Notes: generated by a model not told the origin, from the sequence alone. Counted from the first letter of the stretch, positions 27,311 through 36,923 are shown. The stretch is 64,000 nucleotides of DNA from AAA164-E04 sp964342825 (GCA_964342825.1 CAYFHO010000005.1:1-64000); one strand, 5' to 3'. Made by a program: numbers and translations.

Positions 27311-27970
27311 ATGAGCGAAAAAAAGCCCCCCATCCAAGCCGTTCTGGAAATCATGTCTCGATTAAGAGCCCCGGACGGGTGCCCCTGGGACAAAGAACAG
27401 GATCATCAGTCATTGAGATTTCATGCGGTTGAAGAAGTCTATGAACTTATTGATGCCATTGAAACCAAAGATGACCATGAAATGCTCGAGGAACTGGGAG
27501 ATCTGCTGCTGCAAGTAGTGTTCCATTGCCAATTAGCCAAAGAAAGGGAGGTTTTTGATTTCGATGAGGTTTGCCAAACATTGGCAGACAAATTAGTCCG
27601 GAGGCATCCCCACGTGTTTGGAGATACCAAAGCGGACGATGTCGACGCCGTCTGGGCAAACTGGGAGAAGATCAAACGAAGCGAAAAAGAGGGCACTCAT
27701 CTGGAACGTCATTCTTCATTGGATGGCATCCCAAAGCATCTCCCGGCACTTCAATATGCCGAAAAACTGGCTAAAAAAGCCCGCAAATCCAAATTGATTT
27801 CCACAGAAATTTCAAAAGATTCTCCTCTGCCCGACAACCCGGAAGCGTTGGGTCAAAGCCTGTTAAGACTGGCCATGGACGCGCAATCCAGAGGCTGGTC
27901 TGCTGAGGCCCTCCTGAGGGAAGCGATTCAGCAAAAGGAAAAATCTCTGCGGGGGATGGAGGATAAATAA
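27311..27970 (+). CDS. mazG: Nucleoside triphosphate pyrophosphohydrolase
   Basis: A 219-aa MazG that hydrolyses NTPs and dNTPs to monophosphates, thought to clean the nucleotide pool. The tandem MazG signature appears as RAPDGCPWDKEQDHQSLR, then HAVEEVYELIDAIE and LEELGDLLLQVVFH. The EExxE and ExxD residues of the metal site are intact in the first repeat. ATG 27311 was preferred over a TTG at 27293 that overlaps proB by 4 bp. It is followed 48 bp later by a glyoxalase-fold gene. The likely operon is proB-mazG-VOC. Confidence 0.93.
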   Translation: MSEKKPPIQAVLEIMSRLRAPDGCPWDKEQDHQSLRFHAVEEVYELIDAIETKDDHEMLEELGDLLLQVVFHCQLAKEREVFDFDEVCQTLADKLVRRHPHVFGDTKADDVDAVWANWEKIKRSEKEGTHLERHSSLDGIPKHLPALQYAEKLAKKARKSKLISTEISKDSPLPDNPEALGQSLLRLAMDAQSRGWSAEALLREAIQQKEKSLRGMEDK

Positions 27971-28018
27971 GGTTTTTGCAGTATTGCACTTTATGAGTGT
28001 CATTCTTAGTCTCCACCT

Positions 28019-28435
28019 ATGGGTATTGTACGTCGATTAGATCACACAAGGTATCGCGTGAGCGATTTGGAAAAAAGCGTTGAGTTTTACAAGAAGGTTC
28101 TTGGACTCGAAGAAGTGCGCCGCCACAAATCACCTCGAGGTTCTGAACTTGCCTTTTTGAAAGCACCCGAAAGTGAGGAATTGATTGAACTTTGTTACTT
28201 CCCAAACAGCGGTCCGGTGGAAGTTCAGGAAGACCTTACACACCTGGCGTTCATCGTGGACAGCTTGGAGGCTTTTGGCGAACACATCAAATCCATTGGG
28301 GTGGAGTTTTCGGATGGTCCTACTATGAAACCCGATGGCAGCGGCGGATTTGCTTTTGTTGACGCCCCCGAAGGTTACGAAATCGAATTGATTCAACGCA
28401 ATCCACAAGCAGTCACCGAAAAACAATCTTACTGA
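28019..28435 (+). CDS. VOC-family protein, glyoxalase I-like
   Basis: A 138-aa protein with two beta-alpha-beta-beta-beta modules. The four metal ligands of glyoxalase I are all visible: His8 (LDHTRY), Glu (LIELCYF), His (DLTHLAFIV) and Glu (GYEIELIQR). The order matches lactoylglutathione lyase, which converts the methylglyoxal-glutathione hemithioacetal to lactoylglutathione. A related dioxygenase or epimerase is possible, since this small fold is versatile. A strong terminator follows 18 bp after the stop, ending the proB-mazG-VOC transcript. Confidence 0.85.
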   Translation: MGIVRRLDHTRYRVSDLEKSVEFYKKVLGLEEVRRHKSPRGSELAFLKAPESEELIELCYFPNSGPVEVQEDLTHLAFIVDSLEAFGEHIKSIGVEFSDGPTMKPDGSGGFAFVDAPEGYEIELIQRNPQAVTEKQSY

Positions 28436-28453
28436 TCTGACCTTTCAATCGAA

Positions 28454-28490
28454 AAGCCCCGGATGAATTCTTCACCCGGGGCTTCTTTTT
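28454..28490. terminator. Intrinsic terminator after the VOC gene
   Basis: AAGCCCCGG (28454-28462) pairs perfectly with CCGGGGCTT (28476-28484), followed by CTTTTTA on the plus strand. On the minus strand the stem is followed by a short T-run (TTTTC), so it may also stop the EF-hand gene that reads toward it. Confidence 0.85.
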
Positions 28491-28548
28491 ATAGTATCAA
28501 CCAGTCGATCTATTCTGTTAAAGGAACGTGATTGCCTGAATATTGGCG

Positions 28549-29154
28549 TCAAGGTCTTGGACGTTGGCGTTGCCCTGGTCCCTGACCTCGACCCTGCCCC
28601 TGCCCTCTACCTTGTTCACCACGATTACGAAAGTTTTCTCCGGCCTTTTCAGCTTCTTCACGTGTGATATAACCATCTTTATTCGCGTCCATAACCCCCA
28701 TTAACCGTTGCAAACGTTCGGGTAGCTCATCCTCGGAAACTTTGTTGTCACCGTTGGCATCTGCCTGCATGATACGATCCACCATGGGACTGCCACCACC
28801 AGGGCCGCCCTGCCCTCGGCGGCCTTCACCACGACCAAATCCACCTCGCCCTGGGCCACCTTCGGGACGTCCGGGACGAATCTCATCCATGGTCAATTTT
28901 CCGTCACCGTTTTGATCAAGTTTTTTTAAAACAGCAGCCGCATTTTTGATTTCGTCAGCGGACAGCTCGCCATCCTTGTTGGTATCCAATGCAGCAAAAA
29001 CAGGGGGTCCGCCCTGAGGACCTCCTTGGGGGCCACCGAACCCGCCTTCTGGACCACGTCCCTGTCCCCGACCACCACGGCCTTGGGCTTCCATGTTGAC
29101 GGTCAGGGCCGTAGAAAGTGCTATTAATGCGATGAAGATTTTTTTGTTTTTCAT
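28549..29154 (-). CDS. Secreted EF-hand protein with Gly/Arg-rich linkers
   Basis: A 201-aa secreted protein. ATG 29154 (MKNKKIFIALIAL) is preferred, with AAGGA 8 nt upstream. After the signal peptide come four EF-hand loops (DTNKDGELSADE, DQNGDGKLTMDE, DANGDNKVSEDE, DANKDGYITREE). They are separated by Gly-Arg-Gln-Pro-rich stretches near the N-terminus, between hands two and three, and at the C-terminus (GQGRGQGQGRGQGPGQ-like). The hands look able to bind calcium. The compositional bias resembles secreted proteins of related bacteria, but its role is unknown. It is separate from the CotH pair at 12430-15656. Confidence 0.85.
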   Translation of the reverse strand: MKNKKIFIALIALSTALTVNMEAQGRGGRGQGRGPEGGFGGPQGGPQGGPPVFAALDTNKDGELSADEIKNAAAVLKKLDQNGDGKLTMDEIRPGRPEGGPGRGGFGRGEGRRGQGGPGGGSPMVDRIMQADANGDNKVSEDELPERLQRLMGVMDANKDGYITREEAEKAGENFRNRGEQGRGQGQGRGQGPGQRQRPRP

Positions 29155-29334
29155 GATAAATCCTTTTATTGAATGTTCGTAAGTGAGAGACGACAGCATG
29201 ACTCCTCAGGTTACACGACCTTGAAAAAATAATTTCGAACTTACCATCGCATTCGGTTAGACACCTCAAAATACCTCTTCAATTAACATGATTTCTGATT
29301 GGCGAGTCTAAAGGGATTCCTCTAACATCCTCGC

Positions 29335-30771
29335 ATGAGCTGGTTTTTCACAACAGGTGGAACTTTGCACCATAACAGCCCTTCCTATGTTGAACGGGAA
29401 TCAGACAAGCAATTGTTTGATCTGCTTTCACAGGGAGAGTTCTGTTATGTGCTGACAGCTCGCCAGATGGGGAAATCTTCCAGTATGGTGCGTGCCGCCA
29501 TGAGGTTAAAAGAGGTAGGCATTGAATCGCTCATCCTGGATTTAACCGCCATAGGTTTGAACCTGAACACGGAGCAATGGTATGACGGATTGCTTGTTAA
29601 GATAGGTCAATCCATGCATTTGGAGGATGAGGTGGAAGCTTACTGGATGGACCACCAGCGATTAAGTCCGGTTCAACGATGGTTCCAGGCAGTCAGAAAT
29701 GTCATTTTGCCAAGAATTGAAAAAAAGCTGGTCATCTTTTTTGATGAATTGGACATGGTACGAAGCTTGCCGTTTCCAACCGATGAATTATTCGGAGCTA
29801 TCCGGCAATGCTACAATCAACGCATTGAAGACCCCGAATACCAGAAACTGACCTTCTGTCTGCTGGGGGTGGCCACCCCTGCTGAATTAATTAAGGATCC
29901 CAACGCAACCCCGTTTAATATCGGTCATAGAGTACCACTCAATGATTTCTCTTATCAGGAAGCCCTTCCACTGGCCAAGGGTTTGGAAAGAAACCCGGAA
30001 GACCAGGAAAGAGCCACCAGACTCTTGAAAAGAATCCATCATTGGACACACGGCCACCCTTATCTTACCCAAAGACTTTGCCGCGCAGTCATGGAGCAAA
30101 CTCCCGATCAGGAAGAACAATTCAAAGATCCGGAATCGTGGGTGGACTGGGTGTGTGAAGAAATATTTTTATCGAGTCGAGCCCGAGATAAAGATGACAA
30201 CCTTCTGTATGTTCGTGAGAGAATCCGAAGAACCCTGTTGGACCAAATGTCACTTCTGGAACTTTATGAAAAAGTTTTAAATTCAAGGGATGTGCCAGAC
30301 GATGACACCAACCCATTGATCAGTGAGTTATTCCTTTCTGGATTGGTCCGTGTTGAAAAGAATTATTTGGTCGTTCGGAACAGAATTTATCAACGAGTCT
30401 TTGATACAGAGTGGATAAACAGGATTCGCCCGCTGGCCGAACTCGAATTGCCCGAAGGAGAAAGAATTCGAATCAAATCGAATTGCAGCATTGGGCGCAC
30501 CGATGCCAGCACACTTTGCCTGCCGAACCAGAAAGTCTCGCGTCGGCACGCCATGATCCAAAAGGAAAAAAGCAATCAACTCTGGCTCATTGATGCAGGC
30601 AGCAGAAACGGCACTTATCACAATGGTCGAAAGGTCACTGAACCCACTTTGCTCAGAGATAAAGATCAGATCAATATTGGACCTTTTTGTCTAATTTTTC
30701 ATCAACCGGATGCCCCCAGAGATGATGACGAAGGTGGAACAACAATGGATAAAACCGTTTTTGATCTATAA
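29335..30771 (+). CDS. AAA-like (nSTAND-type) ATPase fused to an FHA domain
   Basis: A 478-aa cytoplasmic fusion. Residues 1-320 match the AAA-like family (PF14516-type). The N-terminal TTGGTLHHNSPSYVERESD precedes a Walker A of the form TARQMGKSS (41-49), a Walker B with LVIFFDELD (132-140), and a winged helix-like region at about 240-320. Residues about 385-465 form a forkhead-associated domain, with IGR, KVSRRHAMI and DAGSRNGTYHNGRKV. FHA domains bind phosphothreonine peptides, so the ATPase may be switched by a Ser/Thr kinase. In many bacteria this ATPase carries WD40 repeats or TIR instead; I have not seen an FHA partner described. No kinase gene is adjacent. It precedes phoA by 34 bp. 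Confidence 0.82.
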   Translation: MSWFFTTGGTLHHNSPSYVERESDKQLFDLLSQGEFCYVLTARQMGKSSSMVRAAMRLKEVGIESLILDLTAIGLNLNTEQWYDGLLVKIGQSMHLEDEVEAYWMDHQRLSPVQRWFQAVRNVILPRIEKKLVIFFDELDMVRSLPFPTDELFGAIRQCYNQRIEDPEYQKLTFCLLGVATPAELIKDPNATPFNIGHRVPLNDFSYQEALPLAKGLERNPEDQERATRLLKRIHHWTHGHPYLTQRLCRAVMEQTPDQEEQFKDPESWVDWVCEEIFLSSRARDKDDNLLYVRERIRRTLLDQMSLLELYEKVLNSRDVPDDDTNPLISELFLSGLVRVEKNYLVVRNRIYQRVFDTEWINRIRPLAELELPEGERIRIKSNCSIGRTDASTLCLPNQKVSRRHAMIQKEKSNQLWLIDAGSRNGTYHNGRKVTEPTLLRDKDQINIGPFCLIFHQPDAPRDDDEGGTTMDKTVFDL

Positions 30772-30805
30772 TTAGAATTTTTTAGGAACGAGAAATCAGT
30801 AGACA

Positions 30806-32506
30806 ATGTTCAATCACCAAAACTTCATGAACCAGCTTGTATCCTGTAAAGCCCTCGCGATGGGTATCCTCCTAAGCACTGCAGGATATGTTCACTCCGC
30901 CACATCCAATCCAGCTTCGTTTCAGGCACAGCAGACTCGGTTGAATCAATACCTGAATGATCAGCCCTTACACGGACATGCCAAGAATGTCATCTTGTTC
31001 ATTGGCGACGGCATGGGCGTTTCAACCATCACAGCTGCGAGGATTCTGGAAGGACAAAGACATGGACACCCAGGAGAAGAAAACAGCCTGAGTTGGGAGT
31101 CTTTTCCTTACTCGGCAATGATCAAAGTCTATAATACGAATCAACAAACCCCGGATTCCGCTGGAACCATGTGTGCCATCATGACGGGTCATAAGACCAA
31201 GGCTTATACCTTTGGCTATGATGAGAATGTTGTTCGTGGAGACCATACTTCTGTCGAAGACTTCGAAGGTAAATCCAAGAAAGTGGGGACACTTCTTGAG
31301 AGATTTGAGAAAGAAGGCAAATCGACCGGCTTGGTCACAACAGCCAGGATCACCCACGCGACACCGGCAGCCTGCTACGCTCATTCTCCCGAACGAAATT
31401 GGGAACATGATGCGGACATGAAATCCAATCACAAGGATGCTTATGAAGCCGGTTTTAAAGATATTGCGAGACAATTAATCGAGTTTCCGTTTGGGGATGG
31501 ACTGGAAGTGGCCTTGGGAGGAGGACGCAGAGCCTTTATCCCGAAAACCACCCCTGATCACGAGGATCCCACCACATTTGGTAAACGCCTGGATGGCCGA
31601 AATTTGATCAATGAATGGCTGAAACAACCTCAATCCTCATTCGTCTACGATCACAAGGGACTATCAGCCGTGGATACCCAAAACACCTCCAAACTATTGG
31701 GATTGTTCGAACCCGCCCATATGCAATACGAAGTGGATCGAGCCAAACCGGTTTACCCCGATGAACCCTCTCTGGAAGAGATGAGTTTGAAAGCTCTGGA
31801 AATTCTCAGGAAAAACGAAAAAGGATTCTTTCTAATGATCGAAGCAGGGCGCATAGATCATGCACATCACGCGGGAAACGCCCATAGGGCTCTAATGGAA
31901 ACCATCCGTTTATCCGATGCAGTGCGAGCAGTTCAGGAATCGCTCACCGAAAAAGAAAGGAACGAAACCCTGATGATTGTTACCGCCGATCACAGCCACA
32001 CCTTTACCATCGCGGGTTATCCCACTCGAGGGAATCCGATCCTTGGACTGGTGATTGGCAATGATTCCAAAGGAAACCCGGAAAAGTCTCCCAAAAAAGA
32101 CGCTTTGGGATTGCCATACACCACGCTGGGATATGTGAATGGAGGTGGTTTCACCGGCCCTGTGTTGAATAAAAAAACAGATGAAATTGATCATGGAGGA
32201 ACCCATTTTCATGGTGAATTTGGAGATGGGGGAGGCAGTCTGGTGGCAGGAAGTGACTGGAAGTATATTAATGTTCCCCGACAGGCGCGTCCGGATCTAA
32301 GCGATGTCGATGTGGAATGTGAAAATTACATTCAGGAAGCAGGAATTCCTATGGGCAGTGAAACCCATGGAGGAGAGGACGTGGTTGCGTATGCCGTTGG
32401 GCCGATGGCTCATTTGCTGAGGGGAGTTCAAGAACAGAACTTCATCTTTCAAGTAATGAATTATGCGTCAGATGCCAGTCAATTTGAGTCACCTGGCACC
32501 CCATGA
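30806..32506 (+). CDS. phoA: Alkaline phosphatase, secreted
   Basis: A 566-aa enzyme of the PhoA superfamily with a signal peptide near residues 8-35. The metal site IGDGMG (Asp) and the nucleophile Ser in TPDSAGTMCAIM are intact. Further ligands lie in RIDHAHHAGNA, VTADHSHTFTI and GSETHGGEDVVAYAVGP. It releases phosphate from monoesters in the periplasm or outside, so it suits phosphate scavenging. It is longer than the E. coli enzyme (about 470 aa), with extra segments in the middle. The AAA-FHA gene lies 34 bp upstream, perhaps by chance; no other pho gene is adjacent, although phoU lies at 47096. Confidence 0.93.
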   Translation: MFNHQNFMNQLVSCKALAMGILLSTAGYVHSATSNPASFQAQQTRLNQYLNDQPLHGHAKNVILFIGDGMGVSTITAARILEGQRHGHPGEENSLSWESFPYSAMIKVYNTNQQTPDSAGTMCAIMTGHKTKAYTFGYDENVVRGDHTSVEDFEGKSKKVGTLLERFEKEGKSTGLVTTARITHATPAACYAHSPERNWEHDADMKSNHKDAYEAGFKDIARQLIEFPFGDGLEVALGGGRRAFIPKTTPDHEDPTTFGKRLDGRNLINEWLKQPQSSFVYDHKGLSAVDTQNTSKLLGLFEPAHMQYEVDRAKPVYPDEPSLEEMSLKALEILRKNEKGFFLMIEAGRIDHAHHAGNAHRALMETIRLSDAVRAVQESLTEKERNETLMIVTADHSHTFTIAGYPTRGNPILGLVIGNDSKGNPEKSPKKDALGLPYTTLGYVNGGGFTGPVLNKKTDEIDHGGTHFHGEFGDGGGSLVAGSDWKYINVPRQARPDLSDVDVECENYIQEAGIPMGSETHGGEDVVAYAVGPMAHLLRGVQEQNFIFQVMNYASDASQFESPGTP

Positions 32507-32514
32507 TTAGTCGA

Positions 32515-32823
32515 TTAAAAGATCAGCCAAAGACAAACCCAGCCTAGAACCCCTACCCCTTCAAGCAAGCTACCCCAGAAAAATAAAGTTAGGAATGAAG
32601 GTTTGCCATGGCGGTGGCGTCTGGCCGTTCGCACTGCATCGGCGTAATCCTTCCAAGGGGCCCACGGATAAAGGAAAAAGGTGGATGTGCGATTTCTTCT
32701 ACGGACATAAGGCTCAATTTTGAGAAGCCATAGAAAAATTAAAAAGATGATTCCCGCTCCCAGGCACCATAATCCGTACAGCATAGGGGGCGACATCATT
32801 GCACCGTCATTGGTTGGGTTCAC
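32515..32823 (-). CDS. Small membrane protein of unknown function
   Basis: A 102-aa protein with two hydrophobic segments, at about 14-36 (LYGLWCLGAGIIFLIFLWLL) and 79-101 (LTLFFWGSLLEGVGVLGWVC), joined by a basic, soluble loop. It has no recognised family. It occupies the space between phoA and a sulfatase without overlap, which supports a real gene. The start may instead be the MM at residue 9. Its function is unknown. Confidence 0.55.
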   Translation of the reverse strand: MNPTNDGAMMSPPMLYGLWCLGAGIIFLIFLWLLKIEPYVRRRNRTSTFFLYPWAPWKDYADAVRTARRHRHGKPSFLTLFFWGSLLEGVGVLGWVCLWLIF

Positions 32824-32947
32824 ACGGATAATTTAATGGTTTCGAAATCCACTGGCAACCTTCCTTTCCAGGCAATTCACATGCCAAGTTTACCGTCCTA
32901 GAAATTGACCACCAAGAATGCCGGAGGCAGAATATGTCAAATCAATC

Positions 32948-34387
32948 TTATTTAGACGAAGGCGTGTAAAGGTGTTCACCCCGACGGGATGCTTCCAAAG
33001 ATTTTAAACTGTCTTGGGGTGATCCCGGGTCTCCCTGAGATTTCATCCAACTTTCCAACTCACGAGCCAGTTGATTTCGAGTTTCTTCCAGATCCGCATC
33101 GTGGATCAGGTTTTTCATTTCATAGGGATCGGAAGCAGTATGGTACAGGGCTTCGGCAGGCCGCACGGTGTATCGTTTGACCAATTGATAGGCCGCGTCA
33201 TTGCCAAAAGACTCAAACACCCAGGTCGCCCAGTAGGGGTTGTTGAGTTTTCCATCTCCTTTCATCCCCATCAAATGCTTCTCAATGTAAATTTCATTAG
33301 ATCGAAGGTTTCGAATGTAATGATATTCGCCGTTAAAGACACTTCGGATGGGATAAGGGGGGCCTTCGGGAACATTGTTGTGCATTCCAAATACAAAGGA
33401 ACGGTGGCTCATTGCTTCACCAGTCAATACTTTGCTAAAACTGATCCCATCAAAGTTGCGTCCGTTTGTCACTCCTCCGGCGAGTTCCACAAATGTAGGA
33501 AGCACATCTGCATAATGAACCATTGCTTGGGTACGTTTTCCCGGAGTAATACGTCCAGGCCAACGTGCGATCAAAGCTGTATGCAATCCAGTATCCCAAT
33601 TGGTCCATTTGCATCCTGGAAATTGCGCCCCTTGTTCCGAGGTGAAAAGCACAACCGTTTCATCAGATTTCCCGACCAAGTCCAGAGTTCGGAGAATATC
33701 ACCCACCTGCCCATCCATGTAGGTAATCTCCGCGAGGTATCTTCCAAAATCCTCCCGAGTTCGTTTGGTATCAGCGATGTTGGGAGGCAATTCAATCTGA
33801 TCAGAAGGATATTGTGAAGCATCTCCCATCACCCATGGCACGTGAGGCTCGACCAGGGCTACCACCAAACAAAAAGGCTGCTCACTGTCTTGGCTCATGT
33901 AAGATTCAATACCCTTTAAATCATGGTCACGAGTCGGGTTTCGAACACAATGTGGCTCAAATCCGCCCACCTTATCGAATGGAAATGAATCTGCTGGTTT
34001 AACATGCACTTTGCCTGCCAATCCTACTCGATAGCCTAACTCGGATAAATGTTGAGGCATACTGATGGTTCCTGGCCGACTTGCCGAGTGATTCCATGCA
34101 CACCCGTTTCTCATCGGAAACTGACCTGTATAAAGTTCAGCCCTGCAGGGTTGGCACATGGCAGAGGTCAGGTAGGCTCGGTCAAAGACAAGACCTTGCG
34201 AGGCAAGCCGGTCTATATTGGGCGTTTTTGCATTTTTTCCTCCGTAAACTGGGAGGTCATTGTAGGTGCAATCATCAGCCATGATGACCAGGAAGTTCGG
34301 TCGACTACCTGCGCTGATCTCAACTTGGAAACTTAATACAAAAGCCCATACAATAAGGACGAAACTTTGTTTCAAGAAAGGGAACAT
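32948..34387 (-). CDS. Secreted sulfatase with CQPCR activation site
   Basis: A 479-aa sulfatase with a signal peptide (about 1-26). The metal motif MADDCTYNDLPVYGG is followed by the activation site CQPCR (Cys78 to Arg82), where the fourth position is Cys rather than the common Ser/Ala. The rule C-x-P-x-R is met, so conversion to formylglycine is still expected. The later LFTSEQGAQFPG replaces the usual S-D-N-G, a pattern seen in heparan N-sulfatase-like proteins. It is divergent from the glycosidase-sulfatase-epimerase block 125 bp away. The substrate is unknown; sulfated glycans are plausible. Confidence 0.88.
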   Translation of the reverse strand: MFPFLKQSFVLIVWAFVLSFQVEISAGSRPNFLVIMADDCTYNDLPVYGGKNAKTPNIDRLASQGLVFDRAYLTSAMCQPCRAELYTGQFPMRNGCAWNHSASRPGTISMPQHLSELGYRVGLAGKVHVKPADSFPFDKVGGFEPHCVRNPTRDHDLKGIESYMSQDSEQPFCLVVALVEPHVPWVMGDASQYPSDQIELPPNIADTKRTREDFGRYLAEITYMDGQVGDILRTLDLVGKSDETVVLFTSEQGAQFPGCKWTNWDTGLHTALIARWPGRITPGKRTQAMVHYADVLPTFVELAGGVTNGRNFDGISFSKVLTGEAMSHRSFVFGMHNNVPEGPPYPIRSVFNGEYHYIRNLRSNEIYIEKHLMGMKGDGKLNNPYWATWVFESFGNDAAYQLVKRYTVRPAEALYHTASDPYEMKNLIHDADLEETRNQLARELESWMKSQGDPGSPQDSLKSLEASRRGEHLYTPSSK

Positions 34388-34512
34388 GACGCATTCTGAA
34401 AATGCTTGGACAAAAGGTCAATCCGATTGTGGCAAGAGACCAGGAGCCAAAAATCCAGATCTCATTTTAACATTGGATTCATGACACGAACGCCATAAGA
34501 ATACTGACTTCT

Positions 34513-35493
34513 ATGAGTTCTGAATCTTTGAATCACTGGAATGCCTTGAAACCATTCGATCCCGAACAAGGTACAGTTGTCGTGGAGCCGCTGGGTAACG
34601 GTGAAGGCTATTGGGTGGGTGCATGCAGCATCGTCTTTGATCCATCAGACAAGACATACTACCTTTACTATCGTGCTCGTGAACCGCGACCGATTCGAGG
34701 CGGAAAGTGTTTCATTGCACAAAGCAAGGATGGAATAAATTTTGAAACCATCTGGAAAACCACTAAGGACGAACTCAACACGGATTCGATCGAGAAAGCC
34801 AGCCTGTTCCGAACCAAAGAAGGACGCTGGAGACTTTACATGAGTTATGTCGATCCCAAAGACCAACGTTGGTTTGTCGTCATGGTTGAGGCGGATCACC
34901 CCTCAAAATTTGATATCAACCAACAAATCCCCATCCTGAACGCCGAACAAACCAATAGCGAGGGTGTCAAAGATCCGTTTGTCATGGAAGTGGATGGCAA
35001 AATCTACATGTTCCTCAGCTACGCTCCGGGCAACTCCAACGCGACGGAAGAAGAGAGAAAACAAATGCATGCCACTTCCGACATTTACAATACGGGTCTC
35101 TCAAAATCATCCTCTGCTTTGGCTGTGAGCGAGGACGGTATTCACTTCGATTGGCTGGGAGACATTTTCTCACCGAGTGCATCAGGATGGGATTGTCATG
35201 CCTCCAGATTGGGCTCCGTACAGTTCCTTTCGCCCCTTTACCTTGGCTTTTATGACGGAGGTCCGAGCCATACAGAGAATTACGAAGAAAAAACAGGATT
35301 GGCGGTCAGCCTTGATCTCAAGCAATGGCACCGAATAACCCCCGATGCGCCCTACCTGACTTCCCCACATGGAAGCGGTTCTTTGCGTTACCTGCACCCA
35401 TTACAGTTGGAAGATGAACTGCGCTATTATTACGAGTACGCGAGACCCGATGGCGCGCATGAAATCAGGATGATTCGATTTCCAAATCGCTGA
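34513..35493 (+). CDS. Glycosidase-like five-bladed beta-propeller protein
   Basis: A 326-aa protein without a signal peptide. Repeated short blades follow the pattern of GH32/43-type propellers: IVFDPSDKTYYLYYRAREP, FIAQSKDGINFE, VKDPFVMEVDGKIYMFLSY, AVSEDGIHFDW, and TSPHGSGSLRYLHPL. The acidic residues in FDPSDK and VKDPF may be catalytic. The family could equally include an inactive binding protein or a glycosidase such as GH130. It starts a probable operon with a cytoplasmic sulfatase 11 bp later and a TIM-barrel isomerase. Because all three lack signal peptides, they should act on intracellular sugars. Confidence 0.6.
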   Translation: MSSESLNHWNALKPFDPEQGTVVVEPLGNGEGYWVGACSIVFDPSDKTYYLYYRAREPRPIRGGKCFIAQSKDGINFETIWKTTKDELNTDSIEKASLFRTKEGRWRLYMSYVDPKDQRWFVVMVEADHPSKFDINQQIPILNAEQTNSEGVKDPFVMEVDGKIYMFLSYAPGNSNATEEERKQMHATSDIYNTGLSKSSSALAVSEDGIHFDWLGDIFSPSASGWDCHASRLGSVQFLSPLYLGFYDGGPSHTENYEEKTGLAVSLDLKQWHRITPDAPYLTSPHGSGSLRYLHPLQLEDELRYYYEYARPDGAHEIRMIRFPNR

Positions 35494-35504
35494 TCCAAGA
35501 ACCG

Positions 35505-36923
35505 ATGTCACAACGTCCCAACATCCTTTGGATCTGCACAGATCAACAGCGTTACGATACCATTCGGGCACTTGGAAACACCAGGATTCAGACTCCTCAT
35601 ACGGACCGACTCATTCGTGATGGGGTTGCCTTTACGAGGGCTTATTGTCAAAGCCCAGTCTGTACACCAAGCAGGGCCTCCTTTCTGACCGGCCGCTACG
35701 CAAGAACCACCCGTTGCCGTCAAAATGGACAGCAAATCCCAAAGGAAGAAAGGCTTCTGAGCCGTATTTTCGCGGACCATGGATATACCTGTGGACTGGC
35801 AGGAAAATTGCACCTCTCAAGCTGCGCCAAGGGAAGAGTTGAGAACCGCATCGATGATGGATATACGGTTTTCGATTGGTCCCATCATCCACAACCTGAC
35901 TGGCCGGAGAACGCCTACACGCAATGGCTGGAATCCAAAAATCAAACCTGGGATCAGCTTTATCAGGGTGCTTCCACTCCTTATATAAAGGAGGGAGTCC
36001 CGACAGAGTATCACCAAACAACCTGGTGTGCTGAAAAGACCATTGATTTTATCAAAGACCATTCTGACAAGCCCTGGTTTTTCAGTTTCAACTGTTTTGA
36101 TCCTCATCACCCGTTTGATCCACCTGCAGAGTACATGCAGCAATACAAACCTGATCAGATGGAGTTACCAAAGTTCAAAGAAGGAGAATGGAATAACAAA
36201 TCAACCTACCAGAAGTTAGACCATCGCTGGGCCCACAATGAGCCAGGATATTTTGATTTACAATCCATGACCGATGATGATCGCCGTCAAGTTACGGCTG
36301 CATATTACGCCATGGTTACTCTCATCGATGATCAATTGGGCCGCATCATCAGAGCACTGGAAGAGACCGGTCAACTGGAACGCACTCTCCTGATCTTCAT
36401 GTCGGACCATGGGGAAATGTTGGGCGATCATGGCTTATATCTCAAGGGTCCTCATTTTTATGAAGAAGCGATAAGAGTCCCATTGGTCATGCACTGGCCT
36501 GAAGGCTTCCAATCGGGTGTCCAATGCGACGGATTGGTGGAACTGCTGGACCTCGCTCCAACATTCTGTGAGGCGGCGGGCATCCCAGTGTATGAAGGTT
36601 TTCAGGGAAAAAGCCTCACTCAAATCTGCAAGGGTATTTCCAGTCCGGATCACCACCGTGATTTTGTGTTCAGCGAGTATTATAATGCCTGGACCCACCG
36701 TCACTCCTACGGCACCATGCTGCGCTCGAAAACGGAGAAAATCGTGGTGTATCACGGCACGGAAGAAGGAGAAATCTACGATCTTGAAAAGGATCCCGAT
36801 GAATTTGATAACTTGTGGAACGATCCTGCTGAACAAGAACGCAAGATGCGGTTACTCAAGTGGTGTTTCGACACCAGCGTCTTCACCATGGATCCAATGC
36901 CGCCCAGGCTCGGCCCATTTTAA
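35505..36923 (+). CDS. Cytoplasmic sulfatase
   Basis: A 472-aa sulfatase with no signal peptide, unlike the other three here. WICTDQQRYDTIRALG is the first metal motif, and CTPSR with Cys53 is the activation site. MSDHGEMLGDHGLYLKG and YDLEKDPDEFDNLW complete the fold. It follows the glycosidase-like gene by 11 bp and precedes the TIM-barrel gene by 40 bp. Formylglycine formation normally precedes folding and export, but cytoplasmic sulfatases do occur. It would desulfate imported sugars or glycans. Confidence 0.9.
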   Translation: MSQRPNILWICTDQQRYDTIRALGNTRIQTPHTDRLIRDGVAFTRAYCQSPVCTPSRASFLTGRYARTTRCRQNGQQIPKEERLLSRIFADHGYTCGLAGKLHLSSCAKGRVENRIDDGYTVFDWSHHPQPDWPENAYTQWLESKNQTWDQLYQGASTPYIKEGVPTEYHQTTWCAEKTIDFIKDHSDKPWFFSFNCFDPHHPFDPPAEYMQQYKPDQMELPKFKEGEWNNKSTYQKLDHRWAHNEPGYFDLQSMTDDDRRQVTAAYYAMVTLIDDQLGRIIRALEETGQLERTLLIFMSDHGEMLGDHGLYLKGPHFYEEAIRVPLVMHWPEGFQSGVQCDGLVELLDLAPTFCEAAGIPVYEGFQGKSLTQICKGISSPDHHRDFVFSEYYNAWTHRHSYGTMLRSKTEKIVVYHGTEEGEIYDLEKDPDEFDNLWNDPAEQERKMRLLKWCFDTSVFTMDPMPPRLGPF

